A DNA stretch of 64,000 bases from Flavobacteriaceae bacterium (GCA_028279515.1 JANQNQ010000014.1:62001-126000); one strand, 5' to 3'. Shown: positions 28,043 through 36,189, counted from the first letter of the stretch. Numbers and translations: made by a program. Notes: generated by a model from the sequence alone, not told the origin.

Positions 28043-28693
28043 CTATTTTTCGCGTTGCGCCGTATTCTTCTTTAAGGCTAAACGATACTCGGCCAAGATG
28101 ATCTTTACATCATCTACCATCTTGTTATTGATCTCACCAACTGAGGTAGCGTCATAACCAAATAAAGTTCCTACGTCATCATCATCATTTCTGCCACGCA
28201 AATCTTTGTTCTTATCTATAATGAACACGTAGGGTGTGCTTAGCTGATCATCCAAGGTAACGTTTGTATTCAGGCTTTCGAAAAGCTGTTGTATCTGAGG
28301 TGCTTCGGCAAAAACGAAATTCCACTTTTTGGTATCGGTCCCAGTAGCGCCTGCCAATTCATCGGTAAGCATCTTGGCTTCGGCTTCGCTTCCGCTAGGC
28401 ATGACCATCACAAATTGAAAATCATTGAACTCAGCAAATCGCTTGTAGATCTTTTCATTAAGCGTTAGGGCCGAAGACTTTTTATCTGAAGCCTTTCCGC
28501 CTAAAAAACCGAGAATAGTTATATGGTTTTTAAAAACCACAGGCTGTTCACTTGTAGTAGTCCATTCTGACACCTCTGAAACGTTCTTTGTAAGGGTGGG
28601 CAACTTCGCAAAATTGGTAATACCCGAAGCAAAGAAAAGATACACTACAATAGGTAAGATGAAGAGTATACCAAGCACCAACGACTTTTTCAT
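28043..28693 (-). CDS. Sco-like membrane-anchored protein lacking all cysteines
   Basis: 216 aa. N-terminal membrane helix (LGILFILPIVVYLFFASGI), then a thioredoxin-like pattern: ITILGFLGG strand, FQFVMVMPSGSEAE, and STPYVFIIDKNKDLRGR, a counterpart of the Sco segment YFALIDKKGFIRSR. The position of the CxxxC reads GKASDKKSS, and the whole protein contains no Cys, so it cannot bind copper as Sco1 does. It is first in a four-gene assembly operon before the canonical sco1. It might be a heterodimer partner or scaffold. The fold assignment is by pattern only. Confidence 0.75.
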   Translation of the reverse strand: MKKSLVLGILFILPIVVYLFFASGITNFAKLPTLTKNVSEVSEWTTTSEQPVVFKNHITILGFLGGKASDKKSSALTLNEKIYKRFAEFNDFQFVMVMPSGSEAEAKMLTDELAGATGTDTKKWNFVFAEAPQIQQLFESLNTNVTLDDQLSTPYVFIIDKNKDLRGRNDDDDVGTLFGYDATSVGEINNKMVDDVKIILAEYRLALKKNTAQREK

Positions 28694-28715
28694 ACAGCGG
28701 TGATTAAAAGAGTTA

Positions 28716-28723
28716 CAAAAATA
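28716..28723 (-). promoter_or_regulatory. Candidate -7 box for the oxidase-assembly operon
   Basis: Minus-strand TATTTTTG, exact TAnnTTTG match, 22 bp upstream of the Sco-like gene. It is part of the T-run of the terminator after subunit IV. Confidence 0.5.
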
Positions 28724-28747
28724 AAAAAGACGGTTTTAAACCGTCTT
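28718..28747 (-). terminator. Intrinsic terminator after cytochrome oxidase subunit IV
   Basis: Inverted repeat AAGACGGTTT / AAACCGTCTT (28727-28736 and 28738-28747) followed on the minus strand by a T-run, 20 bp after the subunit IV stop. Confidence 0.85.
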
Positions 28748-28767
28748 ATAAAATCTGTTAAATATCA

Positions 28768-29148
28768 TTAAAAGTCCCATTTGACAAAGCTGTTATGCAT
28801 CACGTCGTAGATGTAATCACCTTCGACCAACAGGATGAAAGACAAGTAAATGATCAGGAAGATTCCTGTCCAAACTACCGATCTTCTCAATGAGCTTTTT
28901 TCGTCTCTTAAGTGCATGAAGTCCCATGCAATGTAATACGCTTTTACCAAGGTAAGGATGATGAATATCCAGTTTAGTAGTTTCATACCTAATACTGGAA
29001 CCATCAAGCTTTGTGGTTTGATAATACCCAAGACTACCTCGACAGCCGTTACAATGGTCAAAAATATAAGGACTCCCCAGATCTTTTGAATGTTGTTCTT
29101 AAACTTTAAAAGACCTCTAAAAATTGCTAATTTATGTTCGTGTGCCAT
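28768..29148 (-). CDS. Cytochrome c oxidase subunit IV family protein
   Basis: 126 aa with three predicted membrane helices and the conserved tail region HLRDEKSSLRRSVVWTGIF. This is the small prokaryotic subunit IV that stabilises the haem-copper oxidase. It lies 21 bp downstream of subunit III and ends at a terminator. Confidence 0.88.
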   Translation of the reverse strand: MAHEHKLAIFRGLLKFKNNIQKIWGVLIFLTIVTAVEVVLGIIKPQSLMVPVLGMKLLNWIFIILTLVKAYYIAWDFMHLRDEKSSLRRSVVWTGIFLIIYLSFILLVEGDYIYDVMHNSFVKWDF

Positions 29149-29169
29149 AATGCGTTAACTCTATATCGA

Positions 29170-30147
29170 TTAAACAAGGTAAAAGAAGGTGAATACGAAT
29201 ACCCATACAAGGTCTACAAAGTGCCAGTAAAGACCCACTTTCTCAACCATTTCGTAGTGCCCTCGTCTTTGGTAAGTACCTAACACCACATTAAAGAAAA
29301 TGATGATGTTGATCACTACTCCCGAGAATACGTGGAAACCGTGGAATCCTGTAATGAAGAAGAAGAAATCTGCGAACAGTCTATTACCGTATTCGTTGTG
29401 GATCAGGTTTGCTCCTTCTACCACTCCGATGGCTTCTGCCAGTTTTTTCTCTGATTCAGCTCTTGACAACACGATCTTATGACCGTTCTCATCGATACGC
29501 TCTGAACGGATCAATAAGCTCTTGTCAGCCATAAATCCTTTGGCTACTTCTGCTACTGAATAGCTAGGCAACTCATCTTCACTCTTAAACCAAAAAGCGT
29601 CATTTCTCTCTAGCGTCTCCCGCTCACCAGGTATGGCAACTGCAAAATCACCAATGGCCTTTCTTTTTCCGTCTGTATCTACAAACTGAAGAATCTGACC
29701 TCCTTTGGTTTCAAGTGCTCCATAATCTCCTTTGATGAATGTCGCCCATTCCCAAGCCTGAGAACCAACGAACGCAAGACCACCAAGGACCGTTAGGAAC
29801 ATATAGAGAATCACTTTCTTTTGTTGCATCTTATGACCTGCATCTACCGCCAATACCATTGTTACTGACGACATGATAAGAATAAAGGTCATCAAAGCTA
29901 CATAGTACATTGGTGCATCTACACCGTGCAAAAACGGAAAGTGAGTAAACACTTCGTCTGCAATTGGCCATGTATCGATGTTCTTGAATCTAGAGAAACC
30001 GTAGGATACGATAAACCCAGAAAAGGTAAGTGCATCAGAAAGAATGAAGAACCACATCATCATTTTGCCATAACTGGCTCCGAGTGGCTGGTTTCCACCG
30101 CCCCACACTTTTTCTTCGGTACCTGTACTAGTAACAGTAGCTTCCAT
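29170..30147 (-). CDS. Cytochrome c oxidase subunit III with large hydrophilic insert
   Basis: 325 aa. Family landmarks are FFILSDALTFSGFI, SQAWEW at about 129-134, FFFFITGFHGFHVFSGV and the final YWHFVDLVWVFVF. Between the WEW helix and the next helix, where about 10-15 residues are usual, there is a soluble insert of roughly 110 residues (about 142-252, with FVDTDGKRKAIGDF and SEDELPSYSV) that would project from the membrane. An exact -7 box lies just upstream although the gene follows another subunit III-like gene. Confidence 0.93.
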   Translation of the reverse strand: MEATVTSTGTEEKVWGGGNQPLGASYGKMMMWFFILSDALTFSGFIVSYGFSRFKNIDTWPIADEVFTHFPFLHGVDAPMYYVALMTFILIMSSVTMVLAVDAGHKMQQKKVILYMFLTVLGGLAFVGSQAWEWATFIKGDYGALETKGGQILQFVDTDGKRKAIGDFAVAIPGERETLERNDAFWFKSEDELPSYSVAEVAKGFMADKSLLIRSERIDENGHKIVLSRAESEKKLAEAIGVVEGANLIHNEYGNRLFADFFFFITGFHGFHVFSGVVINIIIFFNVVLGTYQRRGHYEMVEKVGLYWHFVDLVWVFVFTFFYLV

Positions 30148-30174
30148 AAAGAATTATCTATTTTAAAAATTGCC

Positions 30175-30182
30175 CAAATTTA
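30175..30182 (-). promoter_or_regulatory. Candidate -7 box for subunit III
   Basis: Minus-strand TAAATTTG, exact TAnnTTTG match, 27 bp upstream of the subunit III ATG, within the 46-bp gap after the preceding gene. Confidence 0.45.
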
Positions 30183-30193
30183 CGTTTTTCTTC

Positions 30194-30775
30194 TTATCTA
30201 ATAAAATATAAAAGTACAAACAACCACAACCATAAAAAGTCTAGGAAATGCCAGAACATTACACCTAGCTCAATACCAAGGGTTTCACCCTGCTTATACC
30301 TTTGTTTAAAATGATTATAAATTACCACCAATAACACGACAATCCCAGCAACCACGTGCGCTATATGCACAACAGTTAGGATATATACAAAGGTCATCGT
30401 GATGTTACTTTGGCTTCCGGTAAAATAATATCCTGCTTCTATAATCTGCCCAAAGCCAATAAACTGACACACCACAAAGACGGCTCCGAGTATCAAGGTA
30501 AGCAACAGCATCAAAGTTGTTTGCTTTCGGTCGTCTTTCTGAATGGCATTCTTTGCCAAATGAAACGTAACACTGCTGGCCAATATGACGATTGTGCTTA
30601 TATAAAAAGCTGACGGCAATTCGAAGTCCTTTAACCAATCGGGGCGTTCTTTACTAACGATGTAGGCACTGGTTAAACCGGCAAAGGTCATGGCAATACT
30701 GATCATTCCGAACCAGAGCATCATCTTCTTCGCTCTTTCGTTCTTTTCTTTTACTGTACCTTGGGTTAAATCCAT
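30194..30775 (-). CDS. Cytochrome c oxidase subunit III-like protein (short form)
   Basis: 193 aa, five predicted helices, no insert; the final FWHFLDFLWLWLFVLLYF matches the subunit III signature. Short five-helix subunit III proteins resemble the quinol-oxidase (CyoC) type. It follows ctaB by 6 bp. Together with the longer homologue downstream, the locus encodes two different subunit III-type proteins; they could occupy the same oxidase or alternate. Confidence 0.9.
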   Translation of the reverse strand: MDLTQGTVKEKNERAKKMMLWFGMISIAMTFAGLTSAYIVSKERPDWLKDFELPSAFYISTIVILASSVTFHLAKNAIQKDDRKQTTLMLLLTLILGAVFVVCQFIGFGQIIEAGYYFTGSQSNITMTFVYILTVVHIAHVVAGIVVLLVVIYNHFKQRYKQGETLGIELGVMFWHFLDFLWLWLFVLLYFIR

Positions 30776-30781
30776 GTGTTC

Positions 30782-31687
30782 TTAGTGTAAATATTTATCA
30801 ACCACGTATACGATCTGTATCAGCGTGATGTAGGAAACACTGGCAAGCATCAATGCTCTTGCCGTTTTATTATCCATTTTTCGATAGAGCTGAATCCCGT
30901 AGTAAAGCATTCCTAATCCCATAAGTCCGATGATAATAGCAGCGACTGGAGACAAATACAGACTACCTGTCAATTTGGTCACTGGAAATACGGATACAAT
31001 GATCAGCCAAATCGTATAGATAATTACTTGCAATGCAGTGGCTTTGTCTTTTTTTCCTGTCGGAAGCATATTAAAGCCTCCTTTTTTATAATCGTCATGC
31101 AACATCCATCCAATGGCCCAGAAATGCGGAAACTGCCAAAAAAACTGAATCATGAACAAGGTCCCTGGTTCAATGCCAAAATCATTGGTAGCCGCGACCC
31201 ATCCTAACATGAACGGAATCGCCCCTGGAAACGCCCCTACAAAAACTGACAAGGGTGTTATCGTCTTTAAAGGTGTGTATACGCTGGTATATAGAAAAAT
31301 GGAAATAGCACCGAACATTGCGGTCTTCGGATTGATCATATATAAAATAACCAGCCCAAACACAGTAAATGTAGTAGCAATCAAGAAAGCGGTGCTCACT
31401 GACATACGTCCCGAAGGAATCGGGCGGTTCTTGGTACGTTGCATAAGCGCGTCCAGATCTTTTTCAATGATCTGATTGTACGCGTTGGATGCACCCACCA
31501 TGAAGTACCCTCCAATGGACAACATGACCAAAACCGAGAAATTTATAGATTCAGCACCTAAGAGATATCCGGCAACAGAAGAGAAAACCACGCTAATAGC
31601 TAGCCCGACTTTGGTGATCTGCTTAAAATCATCGAATGTTTGTGCGAAAGAATGTGTAGTTTTCGTGGACTCCAATACGGATTTCAT
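30782..31687 (-). CDS. ctaB: Protoheme IX farnesyltransferase (heme O synthase)
   Basis: 301-aa UbiA-family membrane enzyme that adds a farnesyl group to haem B to form haem O for the oxidase. The polyprenyl-diphosphate binding motif NAYNQIIEKDLDALMQRTKN is present at about 62-81, and the second loop has HDDYKKGGFNMLP. First gene of the oxidase subunit cluster with a good promoter just upstream. Confidence 0.95.
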   Translation of the reverse strand: MKSVLESTKTTHSFAQTFDDFKQITKVGLAISVVFSSVAGYLLGAESINFSVLVMLSIGGYFMVGASNAYNQIIEKDLDALMQRTKNRPIPSGRMSVSTAFLIATTFTVFGLVILYMINPKTAMFGAISIFLYTSVYTPLKTITPLSVFVGAFPGAIPFMLGWVAATNDFGIEPGTLFMIQFFWQFPHFWAIGWMLHDDYKKGGFNMLPTGKKDKATALQVIIYTIWLIIVSVFPVTKLTGSLYLSPVAAIIIGLMGLGMLYYGIQLYRKMDNKTARALMLASVSYITLIQIVYVVDKYLH

Positions 31688-31708
31688 CTGTCGTTCTTAA
31701 ATCGGCTG

Positions 31709-31739
31709 CAAAGATACACTACAATAGATTTTTATGCAA
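31709..31739 (-). promoter_or_regulatory. Promoter of ctaB and following oxidase genes
   Basis: Minus strand: TTG (31737-31739), 20-bp spacer, TATCTTTG (31709-31716). This is a near-ideal Bacteroidota promoter with an exact TAnnTTTG box, 21 bp before the ctaB start. Confidence 0.7.
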
Positions 31740-31773
31740 CGATAATCCGTGCTTTTGTTTCATTTACAAAACA

Positions 31774-31805
31774 TTGGGTGTGAGGACGTAAAAACTTTAT
31801 CTTTA
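31774..31805 (+). promoter_or_regulatory. Candidate promoter of the MBL-fold gene
   Basis: TTG (31774-31776), 21-bp spacer, TATCTTTA (31798-31805, seven of eight matches). It would give a leader of about 80 nt containing the palindrome at 31854-31869. Confidence 0.4.
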
Positions 31806-31853
31806 TTCTTGTAATTAAATACGGGACCGTTCGTCTTAGGACACAGGACTATT

Positions 31854-31869
31854 TGCAGGCTTGCCTGCA
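31854..31869. promoter_or_regulatory. Palindrome in the leader of the MBL-fold gene
   Basis: TGCAGGC TT GCCTGCA is a 16-bp palindrome with a 2-bp centre, 21 bp upstream of the start codon at 31891. The short centre favours a protein-binding site over an RNA hairpin. Confidence 0.35.
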
Positions 31870-31890
31870 CTAAACTCTAAATTCAAACTG

Positions 31891-32793
31891 ATGAAAACAG
31901 TACTTTCCTTTTTGGCTCTCGCCTTTTTGGCACTGCCTACAACTGCCCAAAATCAAGAAGTAGAAATAAAGGTCAACAAGCTAACTGACCACGTCTATAT
32001 GCTGGTGGGTCGCGGTGGAAACATTGGACTCTCGGTTGGTGAAGATGGCGCCTTCATGATCGATGATCAGTATGCGCCGCTCACCCCAAAGATCTTGGAG
32101 GCAATCAAAACCGTTACTGACAAGCCCGTAAAGTTCTTAGTCAATACGCATTGGCACGGCGACCATACTGGAGGTAATGAAAATATGAGCAAGGAAGGTA
32201 CCATCATTGTGGCACACAAGAATGTAAGAGCGCGTATGAGTGTCGAGCAATTTAACAAGGACTGGAATCGCACCACACCCGCTTCTCCCAAAGCGGCACT
32301 TCCTGTTGTTACCTTTTCGGAAGACCTCACCATTCACTTGAACGGAGAGGATATTATGATCTTTCACGTGCACAATGCACACACCGATGGAGACGCCATG
32401 GTATACTTTACACAGAGCAACGTATTGCATATGGGTGACACCTACTTTCAAGGAAAGTATCCTTTTATAGACCTTAATTCAGGTGGAAGCATAGAAGGTT
32501 ACATCAATGCCTCAAAGAAGGCGCTAATGCTTATCAATGACGAAACCATCATCATCCCAGGGCACCGCGATCAATCGAACAAAAAAGAGCTACAAGGGTA
32601 TGTATCCATGCTTGAAGAGCTAAAAGCAAGTGTCTCAGAAGCTATTGCGCAAGGCAAGTCTGAGGAAGAAGTCACCAATGACACTTCCTTGACTAAGAAA
32701 TACGATGACGCCGATTATGGCTCTTGGTTCATCAAGCCTAATGTAATGCGTCGCACACTCTACAGAAGTCTCAAAGACTCCAACCAAGAATAA
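31891..32793 (+). CDS. Exported metallo-beta-lactamase-fold hydrolase
   Basis: 300 aa with a signal peptide (ending PTTAQ). The MBL zinc motif HWHGDH is complete and a further ligand region GDTYF and the final GHRDQ are present. The family comprises subclass B3-like and SoxH/quinoprotein-associated hydrolases; the substrate is not predictable. A TTG at 31861 would extend the frame by ten residues but disrupt the signal peptide, so the ATG at 31891 is chosen. Its 3' end overlaps a small convergent gene by 34 bp. Confidence 0.88.
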   Translation: MKTVLSFLALAFLALPTTAQNQEVEIKVNKLTDHVYMLVGRGGNIGLSVGEDGAFMIDDQYAPLTPKILEAIKTVTDKPVKFLVNTHWHGDHTGGNENMSKEGTIIVAHKNVRARMSVEQFNKDWNRTTPASPKAALPVVTFSEDLTIHLNGEDIMIFHVHNAHTDGDAMVYFTQSNVLHMGDTYFQGKYPFIDLNSGGSIEGYINASKKALMLINDETIIIPGHRDQSNKKELQGYVSMLEELKASVSEAIAQGKSEEEVTNDTSLTKKYDDADYGSWFIKPNVMRRTLYRSLKDSNQE

Positions 32794-32972
32794 CCTTCAA
32801 CGATCAATAGGACCGCCACGGTAAACATAATAAGGGAGATACCTAACACAATGTTGTCTCTTACAGTGACTTGTTTGGTCTCTTCATCAACGGCAGTCGC
32901 AATTCGTAGTGATTTAAATCCGAGTATGAAAAAGGGTATCGATGCAATCGATATGATAACATAAGGGGTCAT
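32760..32972 (-). CDS. Small two-helix membrane protein
   Basis: 70 aa. Two hydrophobic helices (TPYVIISIASIPFFILGF and VLGISLIMFTVAVLLIV) flank a charged loop (DEETKQVTVRDN). No family recognised. The frame is open further up to 33074, but the ATG at 32972 gives a clean membrane protein and the extra N-terminal residues look non-coding. The last codons overlap the convergent MBL gene. It may be real because of its clean hydrophobic pattern, but support is limited. Confidence 0.5.
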   Translation of the reverse strand: MTPYVIISIASIPFFILGFKSLRIATAVDEETKQVTVRDNIVLGISLIMFTVAVLLIVEGYSWLESLRLL

Positions 32973-33060
32973 AGTTGTTAATGCTTTTTGAGTTAATCTA
33001 GCACCCGAGAACCACCCTCGAGCACTGGTATTAAATGTACGAAAAGCAAACGTGTATTGG

Positions 33061-33084
33061 ATGTTAAAAACCACTTTTTAACAT
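33061..33084. terminator. AT-rich perfect inverted repeat downstream of the RemB-like gene
   Basis: ATGTTAAAAA / TTTTTAACAT (33061-33070 and 33075-33084), perfect 10-bp arms and a 4-nt centre, 42 bp past the stop of the RemB-like gene on the minus strand. No T-run follows outside the stem, so it would be a weak terminator or may be an operator for the small gene at 32972. Confidence 0.4.
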
Positions 33085-33126
33085 CGTTCAAGCGAATATT
33101 CTATCGATCTCTGATAGTATTTTACC

Positions 33127-35226
33127 CTAAAAATCGTTGTACCAATTGAAAATATCTGTGCGCAAACCGATATTAAACCATGTAGTATTTTGCTTGAAAT
33201 CTTTGGCTGTATCGGTATTAGGATCGAAGTTTCTGTATGTGATGTTTCCAAACAGCTTCAGGTTCGTGCTTGGATTGATCAGATAACCAGCTTGTAAATC
33301 GGCAATGATCACATTGGTCTTATTTCCTTGACCGATCTCGATGCCTGTATCTCCTGGTCGATCGTCTTCGCTTCGGTAAATGTTTCCACCGTAATTGAAA
33401 TTGTCTACACCATCTTCAAAATCGAATCCGCGTTTTCCAAAGATCAATTTGGCGTTTCCAAACCATCGGCCTTTGTTATAACGAGCAATCCCAACAAACT
33501 CTCTGAAATTAGCCCCCCAAAGGTGCGCCATCGACTGGTTGTTATGCCCATAGTTAAGCACGATCGTGTTATGAGAGTACGTGTAAGGTCGCACTTGATT
33601 GTATTCGGCTTGCAGCATTAACCCTTCAACGTTAAAAGCATTGTAATACTTGGCTCCAATTTGAAATCCAAACTTGTTCTTCCAGCTTTGGTTTCCGGCC
33701 TTGATATCATCGAGTGAGAATTCGTCTAAAATGAACTGCCCATAAAGGTTTACTGAATCACTCCATTTGTATTTTCCGCTAAAACCAACAATGGCATTAC
33801 CCGCTCTTGACCCTGTAGAAAACTCAATTGCTCTGTAAAAGATGATCGGATTTAGATAGTTGAAATCAAAGCCTCGATTGTTGTCATCAGACCAGATGAC
33901 CGATTCAAAGAACCCTAAGTTCAGACGTTTGGTCACATTCCAGCTCAAATAATGGTTGGCCATGTATTTGGTTAGGAACGCGCCATCTTCCGTAACCTCA
34001 GGACGCACATCTCTTAGCCACATCCAGGTATTGGTGTACTTGATCTTCCAGAATTTGGTGTTCAGCTTTAAAAATGGATGCGGACTTGCTACATCGCTCA
34101 AAAACAAGGAGCGATATCCATCACCAATGAAATTCTTTCCGTGTCCAAATTGAATGTTGAAAAACTTGCTGGGTGTATACGATAAATAGGCTTCAGCCAC
34201 TGGATAATCGTAGGCATCATCCTTGAAGCGTTTCGCAATCCCTCGCCCCGGAATGATGGCTGGATTTCCACCTGAAGGCGCTATACTTTCTGCATATTGG
34301 TTGAAATAATCTGCAAACCTTCCTTGGCTTTCATAAACGGAAGCACTAAAGTTAAAGTTCTTGCCAAGTCCTCCCTGAACTAGCAATCCTCTGGTGTTGT
34401 TATACGTATAGTCAATGTCGCTGTCTGAGTCTTTTCCGAGTTGAAGGTCAGCAATGGGATCCAACGTGAACCAATAGTCCTTTCCTTGAACCGTCACCAT
34501 GTGTTCGTTCCAGAGCTTGCGACCCCACCAGGTAGATTTTGCCTTTGCGAGCTTTTGATTCTCGATTTCGAAGTCGTAATAGTTGTTTACGTCTGAAAAC
34601 AAGAACGGTTTTGAAGCCGTATGACTGTTGGTCCCCACTTTGTTTATCTGAGCATCGAACAGTCCATAGCGACTGTGCGATAAAGGCACATTAAGCTGAC
34701 TTGTGTATTCTATGTTCTCATAGGGCACCAATGCCTTGTTGACGGCATCGTACTCCCCTTTGATCTTCTCTTCATCAATTCCTTGCGGTTCTTCTGGAAT
34801 ATCGCTTACTCTAATATTTTGATCCAACGGAATGGTAATCGGCAATGTAAACTGGGTATAGGTCGGCCTTCCGTTAGAAGTAGCCGGCTTCACCTTAGGA
34901 AATGTTCCAAAAACGCGTTTTGCTTCTTCTTTGAGTTCATCGTACACCGCATCTACATAAAGCACCTTAAAAACACCTTCCTCGGTGACTTCAAAAAGCA
35001 CTACGATCTTACCCACATAGTTTTCTTCTGTAACTACTGTAGGTACTTCAAAGGACGAGATGACGGTATCGACCAAGGTTTCGTTAAAACAGTCTGCTAG
35101 GGTATTGATGTCTACCGATTCGCATTCTTGAAAGACCGGATACTTATTATTGCCTTCAAAGGTCTCTTGGGCGAAGACAGAAATAGCAAATGATAGCAGT
35201 AAAAAACAGAGGATACTTCTTCTCAT
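33127..35226 (-). CDS. remB: RemB-like gliding motility outer-membrane protein with TonB_C-like N-domain
   Basis: 699 aa. Signal peptide (ending SVFAQ). Residues about 22-150 resemble the C-terminal domain of the neighbouring TonB proteins (YPVFQECESVD....C, a VLFEVTEEGVFKVLYV strand pair, final FTLPITIPL). From about 190 to the end is a beta-barrel of the Wzi/capsule-assembly type (ARA-like GHGKNFIGDGYRSLFLSD, HYLSWNVTKRLNLGFFE). RemB of Flavobacterium johnsoniae is a gliding protein encoded, as I recall, close to sprA, as here. The RemB name rests on this pattern and context and is therefore probable, not certain. Confidence 0.68.
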   Translation of the reverse strand: MRRSILCFLLLSFAISVFAQETFEGNNKYPVFQECESVDINTLADCFNETLVDTVISSFEVPTVVTEENYVGKIVVLFEVTEEGVFKVLYVDAVYDELKEEAKRVFGTFPKVKPATSNGRPTYTQFTLPITIPLDQNIRVSDIPEEPQGIDEEKIKGEYDAVNKALVPYENIEYTSQLNVPLSHSRYGLFDAQINKVGTNSHTASKPFLFSDVNNYYDFEIENQKLAKAKSTWWGRKLWNEHMVTVQGKDYWFTLDPIADLQLGKDSDSDIDYTYNNTRGLLVQGGLGKNFNFSASVYESQGRFADYFNQYAESIAPSGGNPAIIPGRGIAKRFKDDAYDYPVAEAYLSYTPSKFFNIQFGHGKNFIGDGYRSLFLSDVASPHPFLKLNTKFWKIKYTNTWMWLRDVRPEVTEDGAFLTKYMANHYLSWNVTKRLNLGFFESVIWSDDNNRGFDFNYLNPIIFYRAIEFSTGSRAGNAIVGFSGKYKWSDSVNLYGQFILDEFSLDDIKAGNQSWKNKFGFQIGAKYYNAFNVEGLMLQAEYNQVRPYTYSHNTIVLNYGHNNQSMAHLWGANFREFVGIARYNKGRWFGNAKLIFGKRGFDFEDGVDNFNYGGNIYRSEDDRPGDTGIEIGQGNKTNVIIADLQAGYLINPSTNLKLFGNITYRNFDPNTDTAKDFKQNTTWFNIGLRTDIFNWYNDF

Positions 35227-35262
35227 GAAATGTATAACGCAGCTTACGCAATTTTTATGCGC

Positions 35263-35292
35263 GAAAGATACTAATTTTTAAGGATGCCCAAA
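35263..35292 (-). promoter_or_regulatory. Promoter of the RemB-like gene
   Basis: Minus strand: TTTG (35289-35292), 18-bp spacer, TATCTTTC (35263-35270, seven of eight matches to TAnnTTTG), 36 bp before the ATG. Confidence 0.55.
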
Positions 35293-35304
35293 CAGTAACT
35301 ATCT

Positions 35305-35335
35305 TAAAAAAGGAACGCCTCACGATCGTGAGGCG
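35305..35335 (-). terminator. Intrinsic terminator after the first TonB gene
   Basis: Perfect 20-bp palindrome CGCCTCACGA / TCGTGAGGCG (35316-35335), followed on the minus strand by a T-rich run. It separates tonB from the RemB-like gene, which has its own promoter. Confidence 0.85.
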
Positions 35336-35346
35336 CTCATCTTCAA

Positions 35347-36132
35347 TTACTGTACGTTGAAAATAATAGGTATGGTATAAATTACATTTACGTAATGATC
35401 CCTTTGCTTTCCAGGAATCATAGTAGGCACGAGTCCGATGACTCTTTTGGCCTCTTTTTCCAACAATGGGTGTGGCCCTCTCACCTTTACATCGGTTACA
35501 TTTCCTGTTTTGTCAATGGTGAATTGAGTGCGGATGGTCTGCCTGCCAGAAAGCCCCACTCTATCGGCCAAAGACGTTTTGAATTTCTTACGAATCAACT
35601 TCCCGATCTTTTCAGACATACACGCCTTACGCTCTTCGTTCGTACCCAGAGATTCACAACCTGGGTAGATAGGCGCTACTTCAATTTTAAAAAACGGTAC
35701 GTTGTCATCGACTTCGACAGGAGCATTATCAACAGCATCCGGATCAAAATCCGAGTCGTTTGTAGTTTCAGGTCCCGTGAACAGTTCTTCCTTTACATCC
35801 TCGGTAGGATCATCATTCTCCTTAAGCTTAAATTCATCTACCAGCGGCGTCTTCTTCTTCACTACTTTCTCTACCACCTTCTTTGGTTCATAGATCTTGT
35901 AATTATCCATCACAAATACATCTGGTTCCTCTTCTACCTTAACCGTCTCAATCACATGTTCTTTAACCGAAGTTTTGGCCTCTAGAACGAAATAAGTGGC
36001 CATCAAACTTAAGATCAGGCCGATCTGGAAGTGCAATAGCGGCCTTTTTCGTAAATTTGCATCATGCTTTGTTTTTCTCGCTGTTTCATCTTTTCCCTTT
36101 TGAAACATGCGAAATAGCGTGTCTGTTTTCAT
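35347..36132 (-). CDS. Energy transducer TonB (acidic linker type)
   Basis: 261 aa. Inner-membrane anchor at about 32-50 (IGLILSLMATYFVLEA), a periplasmic linker, and a TonB C-terminal domain (about 150-261) with APIYPGCESL...RKACM and the strand GNVTDVKVRGPHP. Unlike most TonBs the linker is acidic rather than Pro-rich. It would transmit ExbB/ExbD-derived energy to TonB-dependent receptors. The neighbouring TonB shares the C-domain almost motif for motif, so they are duplicates. Confidence 0.92.
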   Translation of the reverse strand: MKTDTLFRMFQKGKDETARKTKHDANLRKRPLLHFQIGLILSLMATYFVLEAKTSVKEHVIETVKVEEEPDVFVMDNYKIYEPKKVVEKVVKKKTPLVDEFKLKENDDPTEDVKEELFTGPETTNDSDFDPDAVDNAPVEVDDNVPFFKIEVAPIYPGCESLGTNEERKACMSEKIGKLIRKKFKTSLADRVGLSGRQTIRTQFTIDKTGNVTDVKVRGPHPLLEKEAKRVIGLVPTMIPGKQRDHYVNVIYTIPIIFNVQ

Positions 36133-36189
36133 AATAAATGGTTTTAATGTTAATATTATGTGAAAGACACAATAAGCATACCAAAAAAG

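Noticed and set aside
35395-35985. 196-codon open frame antisense to tonB
   Set aside because: Fully inside the TonB gene; aromatic and Arg/Ile-rich composition is typical of a shadow frame.
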